Assembly: GCA_900540305.1 (NCBI GenBank)
Contig: UQFL01000020.1
Coordinates: forward strand, 1-29,534
Direction: 5' to 3'
Source of the DNA: an uncultured Oscillospiraceae bacterium
Lineage (GTDB): Bacteria > Bacillota > Clostridia > Oscillospirales > Acutalibacteraceae
Length of the DNA: 29,534 nt
The position numbers and the translations under genes were made by a program. The number at the start of each line of letters is the position of its first letter. The first letter of the stretch is position 1. The notes below the pieces were generated by a model, which worked only from the letters and a program-made list of their open reading frames with translations, was not told the DNA's origin and searched no databases. Of this stretch, positions 22,700-29,534 are shown one piece after another.

Positions 22700-23816
22700 C
22701 AACAGCGCAACTACAAAGCCGTGCAAAGAGGCGGTTGACGCTGTTATGAGTATGCTCACTGAGACATACGCAAACCCGTCAAGCCTACACAATCCGGGAA
22801 TTGCGGCGGCAAAAAAGATTATTGAAGCAAGGCAGATACTTGCAGACGCCCTTTCCTGCGACAGGGACGAGATATTTTTTACAAGCGGAGCGACGGAGGC
22901 AAACAACCTTGCCGTTTTCGGTGCGGCATACGCAAACAGAAGAAAAGGAAACAAAATCGTCACCACGGCGATTGAGCACGAAAGCGTGCTTCAAAGCATT
23001 GACGAACTTGAAAAAGAGGGCTTTGAGGTTGTGCGCCTTATGCCCGACAGTCAGGGCTTTATAAGCGAAACGGAACTTATGCAGGTGATTGACGACAAGA
23101 CGATACTTGTTTCCGTTATGTATATAAACAACGAAGTGGGCTCGGTTATGCCCGTTGAAAAAATCAAAAAGGCGGTAAAACTAAAAAACGCCCCCGCCCT
23201 TATCCATATAGACTGCGTTCAGGCGTTCGGAAAGGTAAAGATTTCGCCCAAAAAATTAGGCGCAGACCTCATTTCCGTTACGGCGCATAAAATTCACGGT
23301 CCAAAGGGCTGCGGAGCGCTCTATATAAGAAAAGGCGTTAGAATCCTGCCGAGAACTTTCGGCGGCGAGCAGGAGAAAAAAATAAGACCAGGCACGGAAG
23401 CGTCGCCCCTTATTGCAGGATTTGCGGCGGCGGTTGCCGCTCTGCCCGACCCTGAAAAGCAGGAAGAGAAAATGAAAGAGCTTAACAGCTACACAAGGGA
23501 AAAACTGCTTCAGATTGACGGGCTTAAAATAAACAGCGCAGAAAATGCGTCGCCCTATATTCTCAATATTTATGTGCCGACATTTATGAGAAGCCAGACA
23601 ATTGTTCAGGAGCTTTCGGCAAAATACGGCGTTTATGTTAGCAACGGTTCAGCGTGCGCAAAGGGCAAAAAAAGCCATGTGCTTTCCGCAATGCACCTTA
23701 GCGACGAGATTACCGACAAGAGCATAAGAGTAAGCTTTTCGAGGGACAGCTCAAAAGAGGACGCCGACGCGCTTTTTGAAGCGTTAAAGGATATTACACA
23801 AAAACACCCGAGGTAA
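22683..23816 (+). CDS. Cysteine desulfurase (NifS/IscS family)
   Basis: A 377-aa PLP enzyme that transfers sulfur from cysteine as a persulfide. It starts MEAYLDNSATTKP, has TSGATEANNLAVFG, the PLP lysine K203 in SVTAHKIHGPKG, and the catalytic Cys325 in SNGSACAKGKKSH. The cysteine lies in a longer SxCAxGxxx loop, as in class II-type desulfurases that serve dedicated acceptors. It sits 2 bp before thiI, so it is most likely the ThiI-dedicated desulfurase (the role called NifZ in Bacillus subtilis). Confidence 0.96.
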   Translation: MEAYLDNSATTKPCKEAVDAVMSMLTETYANPSSLHNPGIAAAKKIIEARQILADALSCDRDEIFFTSGATEANNLAVFGAAYANRRKGNKIVTTAIEHESVLQSIDELEKEGFEVVRLMPDSQGFISETELMQVIDDKTILVSVMYINNEVGSVMPVEKIKKAVKLKNAPALIHIDCVQAFGKVKISPKKLGADLISVTAHKIHGPKGCGALYIRKGVRILPRTFGGEQEKKIRPGTEASPLIAGFAAAVAALPDPEKQEEKMKELNSYTREKLLQIDGLKINSAENASPYILNIYVPTFMRSQTIVQELSAKYGVYVSNGSACAKGKKSHVLSAMHLSDEITDKSIRVSFSRDSSKEDADALFEALKDITQKHPR

Positions 23817-23818
23817 AT

Positions 23819-24991
23819 ATGAAAGAAATTATACTTGTTAAAAACGGCGAGCTTGTTTTAAAAGGGCTCAACAGAAACACATTTGAGGATGTGCTCATTA
23901 AAAATATGAGACGCCACCTTGCGGACTTGGGCGAATTTAAGTTCACCAAAAGCCAGTCCACCATTATGGTTGACGCACTTGAAGACGGAGTTGACCTTGA
24001 CGAGGCGGCTGAAAGGCTTGAAAAAGTTTTCGGCATTGCCGCTCTTTCAAGAGCCGCAGTGTGCGAAAAAGATATGAAGAGCATTATTGAAACAACAAAG
24101 GAATATTTAAAGGACGAGCTTTCCTGCGTTAAGACCTTTAAGGTTGAGGCAAAGAGAAGCGACAAGAAATTCCCGCTCAAATCACCCGAGATATGCAGAG
24201 AACTCGGCGGAGTTATACTTAAAAATTTCAACCACCTCAAAGTAGATGTTCACAACCCTGAAATAACCGTAACGGTTGAGGTTAGGGACAATTACGCATT
24301 CGTAAGAGGAAACAACATAAAGGGCGCAGGCGGTATGCCGACAGGCACAAGCGGCAGAGCCGCAGTTCTTATCAGCGGCGGAATTGACAGCCCCGTTGCG
24401 GCATATATGATGGCGAAAAGAGGAATTGAGCTTATTTCAGTTCACTTTGCTTCCCCGCCGTACACAAGCGAACTTGCAGAGATGAAAGTGCTTGATCTTC
24501 TCAAAAAAGTTGCGGCATACAGCGGAACAATCACAACATATATTGTGCCGTTTACAGAAATTCAAGAGGCAATCAGAGATTACTGCCCCGAGGAATATTT
24601 CACACTTGTTATGCGCCGCATTATGATGAACATAAGCAGTAAAATCGCAAGGGAGCAGAATTGCAGTGCGCTTATCACGGGCGAAAGTCTCGGTCAGGTT
24701 GCAAGCCAGACAATTTACGCACTCGGTTGCACAGACTGCGCCGCAGATTTACCTGTTTTCAGACCGTGCATAGGAATGGACAAGGACGAAATTGTTGCAA
24801 TTTCAAGAAAAATCGGCACTTTTGAAACATCTATTCAGCCGTATGAGGACTGCTGCACGGTATTCACACCGAAACACCCGAGAACAAGACCGAAAATTGC
24901 GGATGTTGTTGCGGCAGAGGAAAAAATTGAAAACCTTGACGAAATGATTAAAACGGCGGTTAAAAACGCAAGGCGTGTATTCGTTAAGTAA
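23819..24991 (+). CDS. thiI: tRNA 4-thiouridine synthase ThiI
   Basis: ThiI adenylates U8 of tRNA and inserts sulfur, and also supports thiamine thiazole synthesis in some species. The 390-aa protein has an N-terminal ferredoxin-like domain (LVKNGELVLKGLNRNTFEDVL), a THUMP domain (about 60-165), and the PP-loop ATPase motif SGGIDSP (186-192). ITGESLGQVASQT and the DCCTVFTPKHPRTRP region are also family-typical. As in most Firmicutes, it lacks the C-terminal rhodanese domain of E. coli ThiI, so the adjacent desulfurase must deliver sulfur directly. GAGGTAAAT precedes the ATG. Confidence 0.97.
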   Translation: MKEIILVKNGELVLKGLNRNTFEDVLIKNMRRHLADLGEFKFTKSQSTIMVDALEDGVDLDEAAERLEKVFGIAALSRAAVCEKDMKSIIETTKEYLKDELSCVKTFKVEAKRSDKKFPLKSPEICRELGGVILKNFNHLKVDVHNPEITVTVEVRDNYAFVRGNNIKGAGGMPTGTSGRAAVLISGGIDSPVAAYMMAKRGIELISVHFASPPYTSELAEMKVLDLLKKVAAYSGTITTYIVPFTEIQEAIRDYCPEEYFTLVMRRIMMNISSKIAREQNCSALITGESLGQVASQTIYALGCTDCAADLPVFRPCIGMDKDEIVAISRKIGTFETSIQPYEDCCTVFTPKHPRTRPKIADVVAAEEKIENLDEMIKTAVKNARRVFVK

Positions 24992-25048
24992 CAGACGAAT
25001 ATAATTAACTGTTGAAAACAAAGTCATTATGGCAAGGGGCTGATTATT

Positions 25049-26134
25049 ATGGACGATAATAAAAACAAACAGAGTGAAAACCTCGGAGAAATAGACGAGC
25101 TTTTAAGAGATTTCGGCAAGCAAAAGGAAAAGCATATTGAAAGCTTCGGAGAAATTGAACTGCCGAAAGAGGAAGAAGGCAAAAAGAAAAACGGGCTGAA
25201 AATCAGTTTTCACAAAAACAAGAAAACAGAAGAAAACGATGAAAAGAAAGCCAGGTTTTCTTTCAAAAATCTTATTCCCAAAGACAAGGCAAAAAGGAAA
25301 AAGCTTATCATCGGCGCTGTGTGCGTTGTTGCGTCGGCAGGAATTATTGCAGGTTCTGTTTTGATTTATGACAACGCAACAACAGGTTATCTTAAACCGT
25401 ATGAGGAAAAATATCCCGATGTTAGTTTTCCCGTTGGAATAAAAGCAGAATACTGCGACTATTATGCGCTTCATCAGAATATGACGGGATATATTTCAAT
25501 TCCCGACTGCGATTATAACGACTATATTCTGCCTGAAAGCGTCAAAACCGAAACGCCGACTCTTGACGGCTCAAACAGCACGGATACGCTTGATTTTAAC
25601 ACGGTTGTTTACATAAACAGCGACAAATGCAATCTTGAAAGCGCATACAAAGATATGAACACATATCTTAATTCCGAGCAAAAAATTATATATTCAACAC
25701 TTTATGAGGATTACGAGTTCAATGTTATCGGCGCTTTTTACACGAACACAATACCGTCCGATGACAACGGCTACTGTTTTCCTTACAACTTCACAAAACA
25801 GATGACGGGCGCAAGCTTTAACAATTATCTTGACAGGCTTAACAGCCGCTGTCTTTACCACACAGGCTATGAGCTTTCATACAATTCTGACAAACTTATA
25901 ACCATTGCGGCTGATTCAGACTTTATGGAGGACACAAAATTTGTTGTTGTAGGAGTTTTGAACGGCGAAAAGCAAACCCAAGCTGAAATAAACGATTCCG
26001 TTCACTATCCTCAGGCGTGGTACGACGCCAACGGCAAAACCAATCCTTACAGATTTGCTGAGGAATGGTATCCAACTGTTTTCATAGACGAAAACAAGGA
26101 GGAAACAAGCGTTCAGTCACAAAAAGATTTTTAA
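25049..26134 (+). CDS. Sortase B-like protein, catalytically degenerate
   Basis: A 361-aa membrane-anchored protein. Residues 1-85 are highly charged and cytoplasmic, residues about 86-107 are a membrane helix (LIIGAVCVVASAGIIAGSVLIY), and residues 130-305 match the class B sortase layout (GYISIPDCDYNDYIL for the usual GWIKIPGT-IDYPV). The three catalytic positions are changed: the His motif (YGHN) is YINS (188-191), the Cys motif (TLSTC) is TIAAD (285-289), and the Arg in RFVV is Lys297 (KFVV). It follows thiI by 57 bp after AAGGGG and may be co-transcribed. No sortase substrate gene is nearby. Likely a pseudoenzyme with a binding role; this is inference. Confidence 0.85.
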   Translation: MDDNKNKQSENLGEIDELLRDFGKQKEKHIESFGEIELPKEEEGKKKNGLKISFHKNKKTEENDEKKARFSFKNLIPKDKAKRKKLIIGAVCVVASAGIIAGSVLIYDNATTGYLKPYEEKYPDVSFPVGIKAEYCDYYALHQNMTGYISIPDCDYNDYILPESVKTETPTLDGSNSTDTLDFNTVVYINSDKCNLESAYKDMNTYLNSEQKIIYSTLYEDYEFNVIGAFYTNTIPSDDNGYCFPYNFTKQMTGASFNNYLDRLNSRCLYHTGYELSYNSDKLITIAADSDFMEDTKFVVVGVLNGEKQTQAEINDSVHYPQAWYDANGKTNPYRFAEEWYPTVFIDENKEETSVQSQKDF

Positions 26135-26166
26135 CCGTAGTTTTCATTGGGGAATGAATTTACGGT
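26134..26166. repeat. Hairpin or palindrome between the sortase-like gene and the GlpA-like gene
   Basis: ACCGTA (26134-26139), TTCATT (26143-26148), GGGG, AATGAA (26153-26158), TACGGT (26161-26166) form two stacked inverted repeats. There is no T run after it, so it is not a usual terminator; it could be an operator or mRNA structure before the next operon. Confidence 0.5.
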
Positions 26167-26188
26167 ATAAATAACGGGGGTAAAAATT

Positions 26189-27622
26189 ATGTATGATGTT
26201 GCAATCATCGGCGGAGGCATTACAGGCTCTGCAACGGCTTATTATCTCAGCCGTTACAGACTGAAAATTGCCCTGCTGGAAAAGAAAAACGATGTCTGCT
26301 GTGAAACAACAAGGGCAAACAGCGCAATTATTCACGCAGGCTATGACCCTGAGCCGGGCACTCTTATGGCAAGGCTTAATGTTAAAGGCTCAGAAATGGC
26401 AAAAAAGCTTTGCAAAAAGCTTGATGTTCACTACAAGCAGATAGGCTCGCTTGTTGTTGCCTTTTCAGAAGAAGAGAGAAAGACAGTTGAAACGCTTTAT
26501 GAAAGAGGCAATAAAAACGGTGTTCAGGGTCTCAGAATTGTTGAAAAAGATGAACTTAAAGAGCTTGAACCTCAGATTTCAGACGAGGCAATATGCGCAC
26601 TTTACGCTCCCACGGCGGCAATAGTTAACCCGTGGGAATACGGGCTTGCATTTGCTGAAACCGCTGTTGAAAACGGCGTGAATGTAAAACTCAATTTCGG
26701 AGTAAAAAGCATTACAAAACAGGACGGCTATTGGCATATTGAGAGCGACACACAGAGCGTTGACGCAAAATTTGTTGTAAACGCCGCAGGTGTTGACTGC
26801 GATGAAATTCATAATATGGCGGCGCCCGAAAAATACAAGGTTGTTCCAAGCGCAGGCGAATACTATTTGCTTGATAAGTGCGAGGGCACAAGGGCAAACC
26901 ATGTAATTTTCCAGTGCCCGAACAAGGACGGAAAAGGTGTTCTTGTTGCGCCTACCGTTCACGGCAATCTCATTGTAGGCCCTAATGCGGACAAGAGAGA
27001 CAAGCACGACACCTCTACAAAAGCAAGCTGTCTTGAATTTGTAAGAGAAAAGGCGCTCAAATCCATACCGACAATCTCATTCAGAGAAAATATAAGAAAT
27101 TTCACAGGCGTGAGAGCCGTTACCGATATTGACGATTTTATCATCGCATTTGCCGCAGAGAATTTCCTTGACCTTGCGGGAATTAAGTCACCCGGTCTTT
27201 CCGCCGCTCCTGCAATTGCGCTTGAAGCTGTTAAAATGCTGGGCGAAAAAGGGCTTGCGCTTGAAGAAAAGAGCGCATACTGTGACACTCGCAAGCGTGT
27301 GCGTTTCAAAGAGCTTTCACAGGAGGAAAAGAACAAACTCATTCGTGAAAATCCCGCTTACGGCAGGGTTATATGCCGATGCGAAACAATAACAGAGGGC
27401 GAAATTCTTGAGGCGCTCAAATCGCCGATTCCGCCCGTTTCACTTGACGGAATTAAACGCCGTGCAGGCACGGGCATGGGCAGATGCCAGGGCGGTTTCT
27501 GCGGCCCCAAGGTGCTTGAAATAATGGCAAAATACAAAAAAGTTCCTTTTGAGGATATTCTTCAGGACAACACGGGAAGCTATATTCTCACAGGCGAAAC
27601 AAAATGCGGGAGGGATGAATGA
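26189..27622 (+). CDS. GlpA-like FAD-dependent oxidoreductase with C-terminal BFD [2Fe-2S] domain
   Basis: A 477-aa flavoprotein of the glycerol-3-phosphate dehydrogenase (GlpA/DAO) family. The start DVAIIGGGITGSATAYYLSRY is the FAD Rossmann motif, followed by ETTRANSAIIHAGYDPEPG. The C-terminal region (about 395-450) is a BFD-type domain with cysteines in ICRCETITEGEI and GRCQGGFCGP that would bind [2Fe-2S]. It overlaps the next gene. Substrate may be glycerol-3-phosphate or a related 2-hydroxy acid; glycerol kinase is not present in the window. GGGGG precedes the ATG. Confidence 0.9.
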   Translation: MYDVAIIGGGITGSATAYYLSRYRLKIALLEKKNDVCCETTRANSAIIHAGYDPEPGTLMARLNVKGSEMAKKLCKKLDVHYKQIGSLVVAFSEEERKTVETLYERGNKNGVQGLRIVEKDELKELEPQISDEAICALYAPTAAIVNPWEYGLAFAETAVENGVNVKLNFGVKSITKQDGYWHIESDTQSVDAKFVVNAAGVDCDEIHNMAAPEKYKVVPSAGEYYLLDKCEGTRANHVIFQCPNKDGKGVLVAPTVHGNLIVGPNADKRDKHDTSTKASCLEFVREKALKSIPTISFRENIRNFTGVRAVTDIDDFIIAFAAENFLDLAGIKSPGLSAAPAIALEAVKMLGEKGLALEEKSAYCDTRKRVRFKELSQEEKNKLIRENPAYGRVICRCETITEGEILEALKSPIPPVSLDGIKRRAGTGMGRCQGGFCGPKVLEIMAKYKKVPFEDILQDNTGSYILTGETKCGRDE

Positions 27623-28872
27623 TGTATGAGCTTATCGTTATAGGCGGAGGTCCCGCAGGTCTTGCCGCGGCGCTTTCTGCATATGAAAACGGACTTAAAA
27701 AAATCCTTATTATAGAGAGAGACAAGGAACTCGGCGGAATACTCAATCAGTGTATCCACAGCGGTTTCGGTCTTGACTATTTCAAAGAAGAACTTACAGG
27801 CCCCGAATACGCAGGCAGATTTATCAATATGCTTTCTGACACCGATGTTGAAGTTATGACGGACACAATGGTGCTTGAGATAACTCAAAACAAAGAGGTT
27901 CACTGCGTAAACACTAAAAAGGGCTATCAGGTGCTCGGCGCACAGTCAATAGTGCTTGCAATGGGTTGCCGTGAGAGAACAAGAGGCGCAATCAGCATTC
28001 CAGGCACTCGCCCCGCAGGCGTTTTAACGGCAGGTGCGGCACAGAGATATGTAAACATCGAAGGACATATGGTGGGCAAAAGAGTTGTTATTCTCGGCTC
28101 GGGCGACATCGGACTTATTATGGCTCGAAGAATGACGCTTGAGGGCGCAAAGGTGCTTGCCTGCGTTGAGCTTATGCCGTACTCGGGCGGACTTCAGAGA
28201 AATATCGTTCAATGCCTTAATGACTTTGATATTCCGCTTTACCTTTCACACACTATTGTTGACATTCAGGGCAAAAACAGAGTTGAGGGCGTAACTGTTG
28301 CAAAAGTGGGCACAGACGGAAAACCGATTGACGGCACAGAAATTCATTTTGACTGCGATACCGTTTTGCTTTCCGTTGGTCTTATCCCCGAAAACGAGCT
28401 TACAAAAACGGCGGATATTGAAATGGACGCACGCACAAAGGGCGCAGTTGTTTTTGAGAATATGGAAACATCCGTCAGCGGAATTTTTGCCTGCGGAAAT
28501 GTTGTTCATGTTCACGACCTTGTTGACTTTGTTACGCTTGAAAGCATGAAGGCAGGCAAAGCCGCCGCCGAATATGTATTAAGCGGCGAAAAAGACAGGG
28601 ATGATTATATCACCCTCAAAAACGGAAACGCGGTGGGATACACCGTTCCGCAGAGGATAAGAAAAGACGCTGACGGCGCTGAAATCTTTTTCAGAGTAAG
28701 GCAGATTTTCGGCGACAGCAAAATTGTTGTAACTGACGGCGAAACACAGATTGCCCAGTTTAAGCGTGAGCATATGGCGCCGGGCGAAATGGAAAAAATC
28801 AAAATTCCGAAAGTACTGCTTGACAAGGCGGTTTTAGGCGAAATCACCGTTTCGGCAGTTGACGCACAGTGA
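27622..28872 (+). CDS. FAD/NAD(P)-dependent oxidoreductase (GlpB-like partner)
   Basis: A 416-aa flavoprotein of the pyridine nucleotide-disulfide reductase fold. YELIVIGGGPAGLAAALSAYENG is the FAD motif; ILNQCIHSGFGLDYF and MGCRERTRGAISIPGTRPAGVLTAGAAQRYVN are typical of this family in Firmicutes; GKRVVILGSGDIGLIMARRM is the second, NAD(P)-binding motif. It has no CxxC disulfide pair, so it is not a thioredoxin reductase type. ATG 27622 is seven bases after GGGAGGG and follows the GlpA-like stop directly. Operates with the genes on each side. Confidence 0.92.
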   Translation: MYELIVIGGGPAGLAAALSAYENGLKKILIIERDKELGGILNQCIHSGFGLDYFKEELTGPEYAGRFINMLSDTDVEVMTDTMVLEITQNKEVHCVNTKKGYQVLGAQSIVLAMGCRERTRGAISIPGTRPAGVLTAGAAQRYVNIEGHMVGKRVVILGSGDIGLIMARRMTLEGAKVLACVELMPYSGGLQRNIVQCLNDFDIPLYLSHTIVDIQGKNRVEGVTVAKVGTDGKPIDGTEIHFDCDTVLLSVGLIPENELTKTADIEMDARTKGAVVFENMETSVSGIFACGNVVHVHDLVDFVTLESMKAGKAAAEYVLSGEKDRDDYITLKNGNAVGYTVPQRIRKDADGAEIFFRVRQIFGDSKIVVTDGETQIAQFKREHMAPGEMEKIKIPKVLLDKAVLGEITVSAVDAQ

Positions 28873-28886
28873 CGGGAGGGGTTGCA

Positions 28887-29237
28887 ATGACTGAACTTAT
28901 TTGTATAACTTGCCCCAAGGGCTGTCATCTTAAAGTTGATGAAGAAAACGGCTATGCCGTTACGGGAAATTCCTGCCCGAGAGGCGCAGAGTACGGAAAA
29001 AACGAGCTGAAAAATCCTAAAAGAGTTATCACCTCTACTGTTAGGACAAACAGCAAGGAATATCCAAGATGCCCCGTTAAAACAAACGGCGCAATACCGA
29101 AAGAAAAAATGTTTGACGCTATGGCGCTTCTTGACGATGTTTTGCTTGAGGCACCGATAAATACGGGCGACAAGGTTATAGAAAATGTTTTTGACACGGG
29201 CATTGATTTTGTTGCGTGCAAAAACATAAAAAAATAA
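28887..29237 (+). CDS. DUF1667 domain-containing protein
   Basis: A 116-aa protein with a cysteine-rich start MTELICITCPKGCHLKV and SCPRGAEYG a little later, giving four cysteines that may bind metal or an iron-sulfur cluster. The body TSTVRTNSKEYPRCPVKTNGAIPKEKMFDAM is the DUF1667 signature. DUF1667 proteins regularly follow this pair of FAD enzymes and probably form the third subunit, functionally like GlpC. The ATG at 28887 follows GGGAGGGG; a GTG six codons upstream overlaps the preceding stop and is less likely. Confidence 0.93.
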   Translation: MTELICITCPKGCHLKVDEENGYAVTGNSCPRGAEYGKNELKNPKRVITSTVRTNSKEYPRCPVKTNGAIPKEKMFDAMALLDDVLLEAPINTGDKVIENVFDTGIDFVACKNIKK

Positions 29238-29264
29238 ACACAAAAAACATAAATTAAAACAAAA

Positions 29265-29300
29265 AAAGCCTCCGATAAGAAGATACTTATCGGGGGCTTT
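29265..29300. terminator. Terminator between the redox operon and the uracil-DNA glycosylase gene
   Basis: AAAGCCTCCGATAAG (29265-29279) pairs with CTTATCGGGGGCTTT (29286-29300), one G-T wobble, loop AAGATA. The minus-strand tail has seven U; the plus-strand tail has four. Convergent genes lie on both sides. Confidence 0.87.
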
Positions 29301-29325
29301 TGAATTGCCTTAAAAATATATAATG

Positions 29326-29483
29326 TTATATTTCAATACCGAGTTCGTTGATTTTGTCACGCAGAGCGAGCCAATCCTGAAAAGCAAGTTCCTTGTTGTT
29401 CGGGTTTCTGAGTATTGCCGCAGGGTGGAAAGTGCCCATCATAAGCACTCCGTTTTTCTCAACGAAAACGCCGTGTTCCTTAG
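29326..29483 (-). CDS. Uracil-DNA glycosylase family 4, C-terminal fragment (5' end missing)
   Basis: The minus strand translates as KEHGVFVEKNGVLMMGTFHPAAILRNPNNKELAFQDWLALRDKINELGIEI and then stops (TAA at 29326-29328). GTFHPAAILRNP is the motif B end of family 4 uracil-DNA glycosylases, which remove uracil from DNA and often carry a [4Fe-4S] cluster. Only about 52 codons remain; the gene is cut where the adapter begins at 29484. In family 4 the helix LALRDKI at the C-terminus is normal. Confidence 0.88.
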
Positions 29484-29534
29484 CTGTCTCTTATACACAT
29501 CTCCGAGCCCACGAGACCGAGGCTGATCTCGTAT
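29484..29534 (+). other. Illumina Nextera adapter (assembly artefact)
   Basis: The last 51 bases are not genomic. CTGTCTCTTATACACATCT (29484-29502) is the Nextera transposase mosaic end, followed by CCGAGCCCACGAGAC (29503-29517) of the read 2 adapter, an 8-base index CGAGGCTG (29518-29525) and ATCTCGTAT (29526-29534), the start of the P7 sequence. A short open frame on the plus strand ends in LLYTSPSPRDRG, the well-known translation of this adapter, and must not be annotated. Confidence 0.98.

Noticed and set aside
29323..29526. 67-aa open frame on the plus strand ending LLYTSPSPRDRG
   Set aside because: It is antisense to the uracil-DNA glycosylase fragment and its end is translated Nextera adapter.

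Overview
This window looks like one contig end from a low-GC, spore-forming, Gram-positive gut-type Clostridia (Oscillospirales/Ruminococcaceae-like by the 16S sequence; I cannot name a genus). The Firmicutes assignment rests on spoIIP, the germination protease gpr, a T-box leader in front of leuA, a Gram-positive LexA box, and many consensus sigma-A promoters with 17-bp spacers. There are no recognisable insertion sequences, tRNAs or CRISPR arrays. Both ends are artificial. The left end stops inside a 16S rRNA gene. The right end carries 51 bases of Illumina Nextera adapter (29484-29534), so the last real base is about 29483.

Layout. 1-1337: 5' three quarters of a 16S rRNA gene on the minus strand, with its leader and promoter. 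1436-3867 (minus): a small exported protein and the sporulation genes spoIIP and gpr. 4016-7739 (plus): rpsT, a small membrane protein, a patatin-like phospholipase, a YbaK-type deacylase and a sodium-dependent transporter. 7798-10368 (minus): a tightly overlapping dusB-nagA-trmL operon. 10583-10963 (plus): a TM2-domain protein. 11059-12047 (minus): the classic rpsF-ssb-rpsR operon. 12196-14760 (minus): a coiled-coil membrane protein, and a MarR-MATE efflux operon with a palindrome just after its promoter. 14979-18152 (minus): leuA-leuB behind a T-box leader. 18166-18807 (minus): a phosphoribosyltransferase-fold protein with a degenerate PRPP loop.

18960-20090 is the least conventional region. 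A strong promoter faces left into about 105 bases of non-coding sequence that ends in a terminator, a candidate small RNA with an anti-Shine-Dalgarno motif. About 160 bp away a promoter with a LexA box in its spacer faces right into a two-gene operon: a 76-aa protein and a sigma-region-4-like HTH protein. That operon is followed by a structured, apparently non-coding 3' region and a 14-bp terminator hairpin.

20137-29237: a DUF1624-type membrane protein (minus), then a long rightward run. It holds a FlK-like thioesterase, a HAD-Nudix fusion, a cysteine desulfurase with ThiI (tRNA 4-thiouridine pathway), a sortase-B-like protein that has lost all three catalytic residues, and a three-gene GlpA-like/FAD oxidoreductase/DUF1667 redox operon. 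The window ends in the C-terminus of a family-4 uracil-DNA glycosylase (minus), cut by the adapter.

Best candidates for something undescribed: the LexA-controlled locus with its two RNA-like elements, the sortase-like pseudoenzyme, and the HAD-Nudix fusion.
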